A stretch of DNA of 64,000 nt from Megalonaias nervosa (lineage: Eukaryota; Mollusca; Bivalvia; Unionida; Unionidae). The notes beneath the pieces are model-generated. The model was not told the DNA's origin, did not search any database, and saw only the letters and a program-made list of their open reading frames with translations. A program made the position numbers and the translations under genes. Shown here piece by piece: positions 1 to 11,726 of the stretch (position 1 is its first letter; the number at the start of each line of letters is the position of its first letter). The stretch is from assembly GCA_016617855.1 (NCBI GenBank), contig JAECUM010012971.1, positions 1 to 64,000 of the forward strand. The letters run 5' to 3'.

Positions 1-1
1 A

Positions 2-541
2 ATGGTACAGATAAGTATGCCGCGATTCAACGACAAAGAAGAGTCCATTGACGATTTCCTCGTGCAATTTGAGAAACTCGCGTGCGTTCATAAAATTCCC
101 GAGCAACATTGAGCGATTAACGTCTCGGCCTTTTTGCAAGGTGAAGCTCGCGAAGTTTACCATAACTTAGCGCCAGAAGAAACTGACGACTACAACGCGT
201 TCAAGAAGGCCCTTCTTTGCCATTATCGGCTGACTGCCGAAACGTACCGTAAACTTTTTCTGGATTCGACGAGAAAGGCAACGGAAACCCACTCTCAATT
301 CCACACCCGTGTTCGAGGGTTATTCGAGAAGTGGATAAAGATGGCAGAAGTCGAACGATCGTACGACGGGTTACGCGAGATTATACTCAAGGAGCATGTC
401 CTGAGTACTTACCGTCGCGAGTTGACAGTATTCATAGCGGAGAGAGAGCATAGGACTCTCGAAGAGATCGCCAGCATGGCGGAAAGATACGAGCAGGCAC
501 ACTCGAAGAGTAGAGGTTCCGGGGGTACAGACAGACCCTGA
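2..541 (+). pseudogene. gag (capsid) fragment of the retrotransposon
   Basis: One frame from base 2 is broken by TGA at 110-112 and ends in TGA at 539-541. It reads as the retrotransposon gag domain: the segment after 'FLQGEAREVYHNL' and the 'YRKLFLDSTRKATETHSQF' stretch fit the helical capsid family that precedes a zinc knuckle. The start codon is not in the window. A single nonsense change separates the first 36 codons from the rest, so in this copy gag could not be made whole. Confidence 0.75.
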
Positions 542-559
542 CCCACTGAGTCGCGCCGT

Positions 560-1177
560 GTGGTTGAGGGAGAGCCGGCTGTCCGTAACCGTCAGGGCGA
601 CCGGAAGGTCGGAGGGGATCTACAGGTAAGGATGCCACCCATCGACCCGGACAGGCCTCACCCACGAAAACGGGCCTTGCAGGACGGCGAGGGCCGCCTT
701 CGTACTACAACTGCAAGCGCCCGGGGCATATTGCAAAGGACCAAGGGCAGGCAGACCCAGGTGAATGTCGTCGCTAGGAAGAAGTACGAGACGGAGGCAA
801 GCTGTAAACCAGCAAACCTCGCGTCCGCAACTGTCAACGGAGAAGGTGCCAACCTCTTGTACGACATTTTGTGTAGCGTTCCCGCCCTTGTCGACAAGAA
901 ATACCTGAAGCCTGAGGACTACACAGGGGAGGTAATTGAGGTCCAGTACGCGAACATCGAGCTTGACTCGTTGCCAGTAGCTGTCATTGACCTCGATTCA
1001 CCTTACGTGAAGGGGAAAATTGAAACTGCCTGCTTGGAGGGGCTATCACATGACGTCATACTGGGATGTCGTTATGTGTTGCGGCAACCGAACCCACAAA
1101 CCTGCACGCCGACGTCGGTGAATGCTGTGGAAACCAGGTCCAAGAGTCGACAGACGAACCGGCGCCGATGGAAGTGA
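560..1177 (+). pseudogene. Zinc knuckle remnant and retropepsin-like protease of the retrotransposon
   Basis: A zinc knuckle is visible at 703-745 in a different frame from gag and protease, as 'YYNCKRPGHIAKD'. The first and last metal ligands are lost, and indels on both sides must compensate each other. From about 790 the frame returns to that of gag and shows a retropepsin-like domain: 'LYDILCSVPALVDKKYL' where a D-(S/T)-G active site is expected, and a later 'DVILGCRY' matching the conserved ILG segment. The catalytic triplet reads D-I-L, so the enzyme would be inactive. The frame ends at TGA 1175-1177, then continues open into integrase. Confidence 0.65.
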
Positions 1178-2312
1178 CGTCAAACACCGTTCAGTAAAGA
1201 ACTGCATAAATACGCTGCAGAAGGAACGAAGAAAGAAACTCCGAATGGCGCGGTGAAGTTCATATACAAGAAGGGGATCTTGTGTTGCCACGCCAGGAAA
1301 GGACACGAGCACTTCAAGCAAGTCGTCGTGTCCAAGGAGAAGCGAAGTGAAGTGTTGAAACTCGCGTATGAAAGTCTCATGGAAGGACACATGGGAATTG
1401 CCGAGACGCATGATCGTTTTGTCAAGGGATTCTACTGGCCAGGTGTCCAAGGAGATGTTAAGCGGTTCTGTCTCTCCTGTGACAAGTGTCAGAGAATGGC
1501 ACCGAAAATGGATCATCGACCCGTTCCCTTGGGGAGTACACCCTTATCGATGAAACATTTCGACGCGTCGCGATGGATTTGATCGGACCGATAAAACCCG
1601 CATCATCGCAAGGAAATCGGTATATTTTTACGGTCGTAGATTACGCTACACGCTATCCGGAGGTTGTCGCGTTGCAAAATATTTATTCAGAAACCGTCGC
1701 TAAAGCACTGTTTGGAATTTGGTCAAGGGTCGGAGTGCCCGACGAGATCCTGACCGATCAAGGGACACAATTCATGAGTCGCGTGATGGGAGAGGTGAAC
1801 CGACTGATGTCGATTAAGCACCTCACGACTACACCGTATCACCCCCAATGTAACGGACTGGTCAAGCGGTTTAACGGGACTCTGAAGGCCGTCCCAAAGA
1901 TTGGGATCGGTATATTTCTGCGATGCTTTTCGCATATCGGGAAGTACCACAAGCGAGTTTAGGGTTTTCTCCCTTTGAAATCTTGTATGGAAGGACCGTA
2001 CGTGGTCCCATCGCCGTACTGAGACAGCTGTGGACGGACGATCACGCTGTCGAAGAGGTACGTACTACCTACAAGCACGTCGCGGATTTGCGAAACAAAC
2101 TGGAAGAAATTTGTACCCTCACACAGGAGAATCTCAAGCGAGCGAAGTCGCGTCAGGCGAAGTATTACAACAAGCTTAAGAAACCACGCCAATGTGAGGT
2201 AGGGGACAAGGTGCTGTTGCTGTTGCCCCAAGAACACAACAAGCTGAAAGTTTCTTGGAGGGGACCGTACGTCGTAACCGTGAAGGTCGGGGGTCAAACC
2301 TATCGGATATGA
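1178..2312 (+). pseudogene. Integrase of the retrotransposon, catalytic Glu replaced
   Basis: The N-terminal zinc-binding HHCC domain lies at about 1290-1500, with the two Cys in 'CLSCDKC'. The DDE core follows after a frameshift near 1550: D at 1639-1641 in 'VVDYATRYPE', D at 1756-1758 in 'LTDQGTQF'. The third acidic residue, 35 residues later, is Lys (AAG 1864-1866, 'GLVKRFNGTLK'). A second frameshift lies near 1900. The C-terminal part carries the GPY/F module 'WRGPYVV' typical of Ty3/gypsy integrases. Frame stop TGA at 2310-2312 is followed by open sequence leading into RT. The domain lies upstream of RT, unlike ordinary gypsy elements. Confidence 0.9.
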
Positions 2313-3845
2313 CTACCGACTAAGGAGAAACTGTACCATGCTAATCTCCTTAAGAGATACCGAGAAAGAGAGAGCGTCAGCGAGTTTGTCGTCGCAACGA
2401 TCGTCACAGAGGACGCTGAAGGCGACACGGAAGGTGGGAACACCGTCCCGAGCTGTCCATTAACGAGGGCTGAGACACCCTCGGACGTGGAGTGTGACCC
2501 CATGTTGACTGCAAAGCAGCGGAAAGAGATAGAGAAGTTGCTGGCGGGGTATTCTGATGTGCTTACGGAAATACCCAGGAGAACGTCACTTGTCGAGTTC
2601 GGGTTAAAGCTGGTGGACGACTGGCAAGTTCAGCGGAAACCCTACCCTTTGCCCTTTACGAAACGACAAGTGATAGGAGAAGGGATCGAGCAGATGATCG
2701 CCCTGGGAGTTATCGAACCCGCCGATTCTCCGTACAGCTCTACTGTAGTCTTAGTGCAGAAGAAGGATGGCACCCATCGGTTTTGTGTCGACTACAGGAA
2801 GCTGAATCAGGTGACGGAATTTCAAGTCGAAATGCTACCTGACCCAGAACATATTTTCGCTTCTGTCTCGATTTGTTCAAGGGCTATTGGCAAATGCCTG
2901 TAAGGGATGATGATAGGGCAAAGCTCGCTTTCGCTACTCCCGACGGGACCTACCAATGGTTAGTCATGCCGTTCGGAGTCCAGAATGCGCCCAGCGCCTT
3001 CACTAGAATGATGCGGAGGTTGTTGGAACCCTTGCGCGATAGAGGGTGTTCACAACTTCATGATGATTTCTTGCTAGCCACAGAGACGTGGGGTGAGCAA
3101 CTCACTCTGCTAACTGACGTTTTGGAACGGCTAAGTCAAGCGGGATTGACGGCTCGTCCTTCCAAATGTCACACTGGGTTCAAGACGTTGGACTATTTGG
3201 GACACACACTGAGTCATGGTACGCTGTTCCCAGAGAAGTCGAAGGTGAAAAAGCTGAGAAACACCGCACGCCCCACCACGAAAACTGAGGTGAGGTCATT
3301 TTTGGCCGGGTATTACCGGAGGTATGTGGCCAATTTCAGTGCGATTGAGGGGCCATTGTCTGACCTTACCAGGAAGCGGGCCCTGAGTGAAGTTATTTGG
3401 ACGGTTGCGTGTGAGCACGCTTTACTAACACTGAAGGATACGCTGACAGCCGACGCTGTTGTCCGTCTACCGGATCTGTCCAAAGACTTCATGCTCCGCA
3501 ATGACACGTGTGACACGGGCCTGGGAGCAGTACTACTGCAAGAGCACGAGGGGACGCTTTTTCCTGTCGCGTACGGCAGTCGGAAACTGTCTGCTGCTGA
3601 GAAGAACTACTCCGTATCGCAGAGGGAATGCCTCGGAATCGTGTTCGGTATATCACGGTTCGAGTGGTACTTATACGGGTGGAAGTTCATACTGGAGATC
3701 GACTAACAACCCCTCGCGTATCTCGCGCAGGCGAAATTGTCGAATGTCGCTGTTCTTACAGCAGTACCAGATGCAGATCAGATCCATGAAAGGAACCGAG
3801 AACGTAGGCGCCGATTTCATGAGCAGGAGCGCTGAAACGGCATAG
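2313..3845 (+). pseudogene. Reverse transcriptase and RNase H of the retrotransposon
   Basis: RT begins in the same frame as the integrase C-terminus. Conserved blocks are 'KKDGTHRFCVDYRKLNQVT', then after a frameshift near 2860 'LDLFKGYWQMPV' with the first catalytic Asp at 2870-2872, 'FGVQNAPSAF', and 'LHDDFLLATE' with the Asp pair at 3062-3067. The fingers, palm and thumb order is normal. RNase H follows with 'NDTCDTGLGAVL', 'SQRECLGIVFG' and the third acidic site just before TAA 3704-3706. After another frameshift near 3720 the domain closes with 'GTENVGADFMSR', the usual end of gypsy pol. The polyprotein ends at the TAG of 3843-3845. Confidence 0.92.
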
Positions 3846-4006
3846 ATCGCGCAGTAGATAACCGTATGTTGTATGTATATTAGTGTCCGTAGTCAGCGTG
3901 TAGCGTCGTTATGATTTTGTTTCTTTTATTGCGTCTAGTAACGTATATTTGCATTGGAAGCATTCTGGGGGGGGGGGGAATAACATCCCGATTTTATTCT
4001 CAATCG

Positions 4007-4013
4007 TGGGGGA
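4007..4013 (+). other. Polypurine tract candidate
   Basis: A short G-rich tract (GTGGGGGA type) immediately precedes the TG that opens the 3' LTR, the normal place for the plus-strand primer of an LTR element. A longer G run at 3967-3978 may be a second or former tract. Confidence 0.55.
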
Positions 4014-5016
4014 TGTCATGTTTGCTAAGCTCCAGCTATAACGTCACGTATAAGTATAATCTACCTGTCTTGGAAATATTACCGCGGTCATGTATTTGAT
4101 GTCTAAAGATTGCCGGGGACTAGTGTCAATCTCTTATGCAACGTTACATGACCGGCCGGAGACCGGAAACTTGAATCGGCAAAAGGCTATAGATCTCACC
4201 ACCTAAACAAAGGCTTGTAGTTATCACCCCTATGTATTAAAGCTTAGTCCAAAGATCAAAGGGAAGTCCGCGGGGTGAGCGGGGCGTGTTCTCATCCGTC
4301 CCCAAGTTGAGAGACAGCGAGAGGGATATGGTCCGCTAAGTTTGATTGAATCGGTTCACAGCGATATCCAATCGGAATTGAGACAGAGGGTGTGATTACA
4401 ATTCCGAGCCGAATGATAATTTTCAGAACTCGTAAGAGAAATTTAGTATTCGCCTGAAAGGATTGTGAGTCAATAGGGTTTACTCCGAGAAGAAACCACT
4501 CGTAATTTGGCGGCAAAACTTAGAGGTAGATTCTAAGGAAAGAAAAAGCTTAGAAAAGGAAGCTTTTTAGGGGACACAGAACATCGTGTTCCATTGGGTC
4601 CCGAGTCTTCAAGAGTTGGAGATGGAATTGAGACTGTTGCCGAGATAGTCGAAGTCGACAGAAGAGTAGTCGTGGTAGAGAAAGTGGAGTAGGAGAAGAA
4701 GAAGTCTAGAGAAAGTCGAGGAGAAGGAATTTTGGAGAAAAGTCGAGGAGGGAGAGGAGAAGGAATTAGTTGAAATAGGAGAGAGAAAGGGTACACTAGA
4801 TGAGTAGAAATACAAGGACAGGTGGAAATCAATCTCACACTGCTAATCAAGTGATGCAATAGGCTTATTAAAGTGTCGAGCGGAAGGAGTGTAATTGGAA
4901 ATTTGAGTCGTTTGATCATTGAATTGTTATTAAACTGTTATTCATTGAATTTCAACCTTTTGTATATTTAACCATCTAACCGTCGGAATTGCTGACTGGG
5001 GGCTCGGCGCTTTACA
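4014..5016 (+). repeat. 3' LTR of the Gmr1-like element (about 1.0 kb)
   Basis: It begins TGTCATG right after the purine tract and I place its end at the ACA of 5014-5016, giving TG...CA ends. The right border is judged by the terminal dinucleotide only, because the 5' LTR is outside the window. The LTR contains a purine-rich GAAGGAGAA-type segment at 4670-4790. A homologous inverted LTR at 48971-49830 supports the left border and most of the length. Confidence 0.75.
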
Positions 5017-5779
5017 TCTATCTTTCACTAAATTTAACTTCCAACAAAACAGAGCCTGGGTGGGACTTCTATAATAGTTTAAATAAAACATTGGGAGCAC
5101 CCCACCCCAACCATAACAATCCTCACAAAAATGAAAATTGACAAGTATTCTGAGAAATAAAACATTAATTTTAAAACAATGTGTAGTCGATTATAATTAC
5201 AAAATGGAACGTTTGTGTCGCACAAATCAAAAGTAGGGCATATAAAATAGTAATAGAAAAAGAAAACTGTTCGATTGATCCTGAACTATATGCGGATGCT
5301 TACTCAGCAAAACATCCCAGGATACCATTTCCAAACTACAAAAAATGAGAAATTTTGAGACGAATATGAGAAAACATTAGATATTTTCGAAAAGGTCAGA
5401 CAAAATTTGTAATGGCAAATGTATTTTTTTTTTTGTATATACTTTCATAAAAATAGACGCATTCTTTTACTCAGCTGTATGCATTTTAATTATTTCCAGC
5501 ACATGACTGTTGTCAGGAAAATTAACTGGTCTTGTTAACACTACATTTGCATAGCAAAGGTAGATGTGTTCACCATTGTGGGATTCTGTGACTTCGATTG
5601 TGCCTTTTCGAATACCTTTACCTACGTAAAGAGCTTATTTAAATCCCCAAACCAAATTCCCTTACCAATGACAATCAGCTCCACTATCAAATTTCGTACT
5701 GACTGCCAGTTGCGCTATATTTAGTAAATGTAAATGTGTTCTGGCAGCACAGTGTCAGATTTATGTAAGAAAAATACGA
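5017..5779. other. No recognisable gene or repeat
   Basis: AT-rich sequence between the LTR and the mariner remnant. I see no ORF with domain character, no splice-bordered exon and no clear repeat other than short T runs. Confidence 0.5.
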
Positions 5780-7030
5780 TTGGTATTTCGAAAGTTCTGA
5801 ACATTTTGTTATAATTTGTTATTTTATTTGAACATGTCAATGAATTAAATGTCGATCGATAGACAAAATAACGTTCTATAAAAAGATATTCAGCAGCATG
5901 TGCAGCACACCAGACACCTCCGCAGATATATGCGAGAAAGACGTAGTCTAGATAAATTACAGTGACGTAAAATTCGGAGAATGAGATGCAAGTTTGCTTC
6001 AAAAGCAAAGAACAGAGTGGAAAATACGTGCGTTTTTATGGTACTCTGACTAATATCAAAACGGCTTTAATAAGTATACGGATATAATTTTCTGTCATAT
6101 CCTACAGTTTTGAGATGCTTCCATCGTTTTAAAGATGGTCACAAATCTATGGAAGGTGACCCACGTTCTGAAAGATCGTTGTCTGCGACTGAACAGCGGT
6201 AGTGTCTGCGATGAAAGGGGAAATTGATGAAGATGATCGATACTCAGTGGGAAATATTTCTATCATCATGGGCGTTAATTTGTCAGCTGGTTGTAATATA
6301 CCAAAGAATCACTTGAAGATACAAAAGGTTTCTGCAAAATGGGTCTCACATTTGCTAACGGCTGAACAGAAACAGACTTGCGCTGGAATCGACAAACAAC
6401 TACTTGCAAATAAGATAAGAGTGATTATACATGTTTGAATGAAATTGCCATAGGCGATGAAACATGGACTGACTTATACGAACCCGACTCAAGAGCAAGT
6501 ACTAAAATATGAATCAGAGAAAAAGAGCAGACACCACAAATGGCTAGTCGTAGCTGGACAGTGACGACACACATTATTTTTCGATGCAAAAGGCCTGACC
6601 GTTTAGGTACATGTGCCTGGCTCAGCTTGTGTCATTGAAAATGGTTGTGCTTCCAAAGTGTTGCAAAAAAAAAAGGTGTGGAACACTACTGAACAACCCG
6701 TCCTAGCACAGATACCTCATGTATCCATCTACTCCATAACAAATCACCCTTACATAAATCCGCCATCTTGACAGAACTTTTGAACAAGAACTGCATCCAA
6801 ACGTTTCTACATCTCTGTAAAGGCCAGATTCGCGTGATTTTTGACAGAATCCCTTTATTGAAGATTCTCCGAGGGTCCGACTACTTGGATGCAGCCATGC
6901 TGTTGGTAGTGAAGTTGTCCAGTATGTGAACAACATACCAAAAAGTGAATACAAAATAGCATTTAATAATTGAATATGAGACTGAGAAAGTATATGAAGG
7001 TGCATCGGGAGTGCATTGTCGTACTGAAAT
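5780..7030 (+). pseudogene. Mariner-family transposase remnant, copy 1
   Basis: Several frames together show a mariner transposase: 'HRFKDGHKSMEGDPRSERS' (HTH linker region, about 6126-6182), 'KVSAKWVSHLLTAEQKQ' (6325-6375), 'GDETWTDLY' with the first catalytic Asp near 6456, 'HHKWLVVAG' (about 6535), and a C-terminal region to about 7020. Stops and frameshifts are throughout, and I do not see the later catalytic Asp motifs. The 5' untranslated part (5780-6120) is homologous to 26115-26440, so this is a real element family. I did not find a matching 3' inverted repeat. Confidence 0.75.
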
Positions 7031-7254
7031 CATTATCTGTATGGTAACTCTACTCTAGTAGGAATAAACTGAAGTTCCTATCGTCTTTGAAATTACAAAA
7101 GTACACGCCTAATTCTTGGGAATTTATTTACTATAATTGTATGCAGCCAACATGTTCACTGGCCAACAATTGTCAATATATTTTGTAGTGGGATTTGTCA
7201 TACGCGCTCAAGTAAGTGTACTACATGGTGCGCAGTGCATAACACGATGAAGTC

Positions 7255-7445
7255 TTTGCTTATTGTCTAGATCTCCAGGTCCGCTTCGGCTTACAACTTT
7301 GTTCTGAGGTGCACCAGGTGTCAGAATGGCGTATTATGTTCTCCATTACAAATCACTGACATCTCACCTCTTTCTGCGTGGGTTCGAGTCTCGGCTCAGC
7401 CCGTGTGGGTAGGTAAGAAAGCTTGCCAGCAGCTTTCATAATCAT
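7255..7445 (+). mobile_element. tRNA-derived SINE fragment, family B copy 1
   Basis: The box-B-like GGGTTCGAGTCTCGG at 7379-7393 is followed by a tail segment with GAAAGCTTGCCAGCAGCTTTC. The same order (GTGGGTTCGAG, then AAAGCTTGTCAGTAGCTTCC) is seen on the minus strand at 45005-45080, so these are two copies of one short interspersed repeat. A clean A box is not visible here. Confidence 0.5.
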
Positions 7446-9349
7446 CATAATATATGCGACTTCAAAAAGACGCAAGAGTTACATTCAACTAACTTGTTCT
7501 TACTTATATAAAGTTTGCTTTTCTTTACCTTAAGGGTTTGAATCAGCATGTTGTGTTTTAATTTAACACAAGATAATCAACTGATACAACCTGTTCTAGC
7601 GCCCTAACTGTTGTTTTCGCTTGATTTCGTTTCTTTTCTTTTTTATTCTTCACGTGCCATGGCTTGGCTATCCATTGCACAGCGATGACAGCCTAAGCTG
7701 GCCGGGAGACATAGGCTGCATATCCGATTCATTACATTCGGTACGTCTACTCTGTCTTTCCGTCGCATGCTAGAAAGCAACCTAAGATAGAGACCATTTT
7801 GAACATTGGAATAAAAATCGACGACAATCACAAAAATGCACAGCAGTGGATACGTATATCAGAATATATCCCATTTTACATACATAAAACTCTCCGAATG
7901 CAAAGCTAAACGAAGAATTTGAATAAACCCGCTGGATGTGCGCCTAGTTAAACCGAAAATATAGGATAATCGAGAAAAAAACATGAATCTGTCCAACACG
8001 AACATAACGAGTCTATGCAGAGAAACGCCCAGCAGCGAAATGTAATACAGTCTGTCCCCTTTAAATTGCTGCCCATAATAACCTTTCAAACGCCACGACT
8101 CATCGACGTGTCATCACTAATACGAACATAAGCAATAGTTTTAGGCTATGGAATTTTAACGTTTTTTTTTTTTTTTTTCATTTGTTATTTGTTTCATTCA
8201 AACATTACAATAATAACATTGAGATATTAAAAGTGTAGTCAATTCATTGATAGCTGGAACGTTGAATTGATTGACTGGCAATTCACTGATTGTTGAAACG
8301 TTTAATTTTTTTAATATCTAACCGTATATTCTTCCGCCAAAAACTCATAAACCTTCAGAGATTCTGAGTCCGCTTACTAACAATCAATTCATGCCGAAGT
8401 GTTTGAGCCTAAGCGATTGTATAGTATATGGATGTGGACACGTTGGATTCATAGAAGTGCCCATTCCGCTTCAAAAATTTGTTGGGTCCCCACACTAATC
8501 TCAGTTAAGAATTTGATGACACAATTTTATCATGGACCCAGACTGCTTCAGTTTCAATCGTTTTCTTCTACACTGTTTTCATGGTTAAAAAATTACCCTT
8601 TAGGTTAATGTCGTATTACAGAAATCGCTAAGATGTTAAGATTGCTTCTTTTTCATGTCCAGTACATTTTTGAACCAGATGTGAAAAACCTGATCTAAAA
8701 CTATTGATAATTTCCAACTGACTCATCACTGGCATTCAACCAATCAAACACCGCTATCTAACTCAATCGAGTAGGTGATTGTCTGTTTTTATCCTTTTAG
8801 ACTTTGTCCTTCTCGTCTACTATTTTTGTTGTAAAACCAAATATTTATAACCAATAACATGCTGAAATGTATTCTCAAGATTTTCCAAGATTCATTTTGA
8901 GAAACTCTATGATGACAAAATTAGACGCTTGTAATGCAAGATGAAGGATAAGACCTGAGTAAACAAAATGTCATCACCTACCGGATACTGTTGTTAAGCC
9001 GGTTGTGTCCCGTGTGTACAAATTATAAAATAAAAAGCTTATCACGAAAGCACACGGGACGGAATAACATGCTTAATTGCATGATAACATCAGATGTATG
9101 GAAAATACATATCTTTTACATTCTGGCATTAAATAACAATGAAGAGTAGTCACTGTAAAAAGGAACCGATAACTATTTTTACTTTCTATATATTGTTTAA
9201 TTCATTCGTTGCAATTTCAGAAACATAGTATTGTCTAATCTGGCAAATTTCATTTTCACTATTTTAATGACTGCTGAAGAGAGTGTGCTTTAGGCCGATG
9301 TTTCGAGAACATTGGATCAGCCAGTCTGGTTAGCTGTGGCTTAGATCAT
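7446..9349. other. No recognisable gene
   Basis: AT-rich sequence with a T18 run at 8161-8178. The only structure seen is a short inverted pair, GTCCCGTGTG near 9007 against CACACGGGAC near 9051, separated by about 35 bases. No coding signal was found on either strand. Confidence 0.45.
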
Positions 9350-9620
9350 GTACAATTTCCACATGTACAATATCTAAAGAAGTGGCAGCTACAGTACCTG
9401 AAAGTAACATAGCGGGGTGCCAACATTGTCTCCACAATTCATTTTGCCAATGCCAGCAACTGCGTCTTACACCTGCCACTCTCACAGAAGCTTATAGTAT
9501 TTGTAAAGACCCCTTGTGTTACCTGTTCACAAAACAACCCCTCAAGATGTGGGTAAAACGGAAGCCATCGACTATAATTTTCAGCATGCTGTTTAATCCA
9601 AACGTCCTTTTCTGATACAT
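9350..9620 (-). mobile_element. Fragment of the PIF/Harbinger-like MITE family (copy 3)
   Basis: Read on the minus strand this stretch resembles the left part of the complete MITE at 42601-43265: the segment that spells 'ESNIxxxQHxLH...CQQL...TP' in an incidental frame is shared by both. The terminal repeats are not preserved. It is a truncated, diverged copy, not a gene. Confidence 0.5.
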
Positions 9621-10019
9621 GTCAAGGCATCGCGGGTCATGGCCATGATTGTAGATACAATTATATGGAACGGAAGAATCTATGTGGAGAGTCTAAGGAC
9701 GGACTGTGAGAGAAAGTTTGAGAAGAATTCTAAAGCGCTATGGCATGTGTTAACTCTCTTCTTTGGTTAACACAACGGCACTTTTCAGGGTCACCTAGTT
9801 CTCTAGAAAAGAGAGACACTAATCAAAACATTGCAAAAAATAGTATGTAAATTGTGTTTGTATATTTCAATGTCTGTGTTAACAACCCAACTGAAACTTA
9901 AAGAAAAACCTCTTGCGTTTGTGGGTATAGTGTGTGTATAAATACTACCTACCCTGTTTATATACCTCACTTCTTTTCACTATACTCCTTTCATTGGATA
10001 GCATATGTAAGGTATTGGT

Positions 10020-10345
10020 TATTGGTGCGGGGTATTCAAAACGTATGTGTTGGATATTACCAAAAGTGGGTGTTGGGTAGTATCTAACAATGTTACTATG
10101 ATATTTCCTACAGAGGGCCGGAGTATGCATCGCACGTTAACCTATCGACATTTTCAACATTACATATTCCCATAGAGAGCCAGAAATGTTTCAACATGGA
10201 AACGGCTTACAATGGTCCAAAAGTTAACATTACCATTCCCAAAGAGGGCAAGGGTGGCATCTATGTAAATCTACGGCGTAATGTTAATTCCAGTAAGGGA
10301 CCGGCGTGGCATATATTACCACTACTATGGAAATATATGTACCTC
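10020..10345. repeat. Degenerate tandem repeat, period about 60-66 bp
   Basis: The block 'taacATTAC(C/A)ATTCCCA(A/T)AGAGGGC' recurs at about 10090, 10155, 10222 and 10282 with substitutions. An open frame of 94 codons at 10196-10480 overlaps the array and has no recognisable domain. Confidence 0.4.
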
Positions 10346-10499
10346 TTTCAGGATTCATTGATGGTTTTTTTAATACTTTTATGGTTATGTCGCTCATTTT
10401 TGAAGAAAAAAACGGCTTGTGACGCTACCGCGAGTTTCTTACCCCAGTACAATCAAATAGTTTTGGGCGATCCTTGTTAGGATCCGTTTTTGTGTCACG

Positions 10500-11390
10500 G
10501 TGTTAAAGTAAAATAATATGATGTTCAGTACTGTAGACTAGTACCACCAGAAATCTAACGTTTTTGGCTCACATTTCACAGTTGTTGCCTAGGTTGATGT
10601 TTTGTTTTTTAATGCACAATGGTCTCAATTTCGCAAAGTCGTGGCTCGAAATTAACACTAAAATGCTACCGGCGGGTAGTGATTTTGCCTGCGGATCAGT
10701 AAAAGCGTAATGTACTGTTTACGTTGCGTTGTACATTGTACTATAGTAATGTACACTCAATTATTTTCATATATATGTTTGTACCTTAAAACATGTAATA
10801 ACTATTCTCTACACACACTGCCACCTAACATATAAAAGCAATACGTTACTCGCATATTCACCATTATTCCAATCTAACTCAAGTTTGGAAGCAAGGAAAT
10901 GATTTGTGAAAAGAATCTATCTACATAAACCGTTCTTTGAAATAATCAAGACGTTAAGATTAAATGGTGTTCAGATATTCATTTTAGAATACCCCTTAAT
11001 TCAGTTGACAAGGTCGCTTATAATTCAGTTCTTTTTCGGGAGTGCTCCAAAAAGAGTAATGCGATACATTCGATAAATTCTGTTAATGACTAATCTAACA
11101 ATCAAACATTCGTACGTGGCGCACAAATTGATTCGAGGGGGAATGAAGAGAGGCTGGTCCACATTTTTAAGCGGATTTGAGAAGCAAAAGCGTGCATTAA
11201 ATAAATATATTGGTGATCAGCTGGGGCGTTGGAATGCTTTAAGAGAAACTTTGTCCGAAGAAAACCCGACATAACGTGGTGTTAGCTTCTTATGTTTACA
11301 ATGGTGACGTCATCAAATCTTGTGTTCAGCTTTTGACTGAAATCGTTTTACCCACGGATGTCGCCGATCAAATTCGGAATAATTTCTTAC
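10500..11390. other. No recognisable gene or repeat
   Basis: AT-rich sequence with short ORFs only. I saw no splice-bordered exon or repeat here. Confidence 0.45.
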
Positions 11391-11395
11391 ACATT

Positions 11396-11725
11396 TGTGT
11401 GTGTGTGCGTGTGTGTGTATGATTTGATTGTTCACTTAGCTTAACAATTTTAGTCATATCGCTGCGATGTCCTTTAGTGTGGCGGTTGATAGTGATGTCT
11501 AGCATTGGGGCATCATGCCACAGACATATAGCATCCTGTACCACCCAGTTATATTTTCTTGACACTAGACCGACCCGTCCCAACACTAACCTCTTAACGT
11601 TGAGTGCAAAACGAGGCAGCTGCTAGTACCATTTTTATGAGTCTTTGTTATGACTCGGCCTGGTTTCGAACCCGTGACGTCCCGCATTCGAGTCGGACTC
11701 TCTAACCGCTTAGGCCACTGGCGCG
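11396..11725 (-). mobile_element. tRNA-derived SINE with (CA)n tail, family A copy 1
   Basis: On the minus strand the 5' end at about 11725 is tRNA-like: an A box in GTGGCCTAAGCGGTTAGAG and a B box in GGGTTCGAAACC (11660-11680). A non-tRNA body of about 220 bases follows, including TGGGTGGTACAGGATGC and GGCATGATGCCCCAATGC. The copy ends in a (CA)n tract at 11396-11420. A second copy with the same head, body and tail is at 20112-20445. The layout is that of metazoan tRNA-SINEs with a conserved central domain; I cannot name the family with certainty. Confidence 0.8.
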
Positions 11726-11726
11726 A

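Larger units (their letters stand above)
1..5016 (+). mobile_element. Decayed Ty3/gypsy-lineage LTR retrotransposon, Gmr1-like domain order (5' end outside window)
   Basis: Read left to right the element has gag, a degraded zinc knuckle, retropepsin, integrase (HHCC, DDE core, GPY module), reverse transcriptase, RNase H, a purine tract and a 3' LTR. The 5' LTR, primer binding site and gag start lie upstream of base 1. Integrase before RT is the Ty1/copia order, while the RT, RNase H and integrase motifs are Ty3/gypsy-like; this combination defines Gmr1-like elements (Goodwin and Poulter 2002). The integrase C-terminus and the RT N-terminus share one frame with only a TGA between them, so the order is not a nested-insertion artefact. 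In-frame stops sit at 110-112, 539-541, 1175-1177, 2310-2312 (all TGA) and 3704-3706 (TAA). Frameshifts lie near 1550, 1900, 2860 and 3720. The copy is dead. Confidence 0.9.

Noticed and set aside
4533..4919. 128-codon minus-strand ORF rich in Ser/Pro/Leu
   Set aside because: It is the complement of the purine-rich part of the LTR; the same composition recurs at 48932-49177.
10196..10480. 94-codon ORF as a small membrane protein
   Set aside because: It overlaps a degenerate tandem repeat and has no conserved features.
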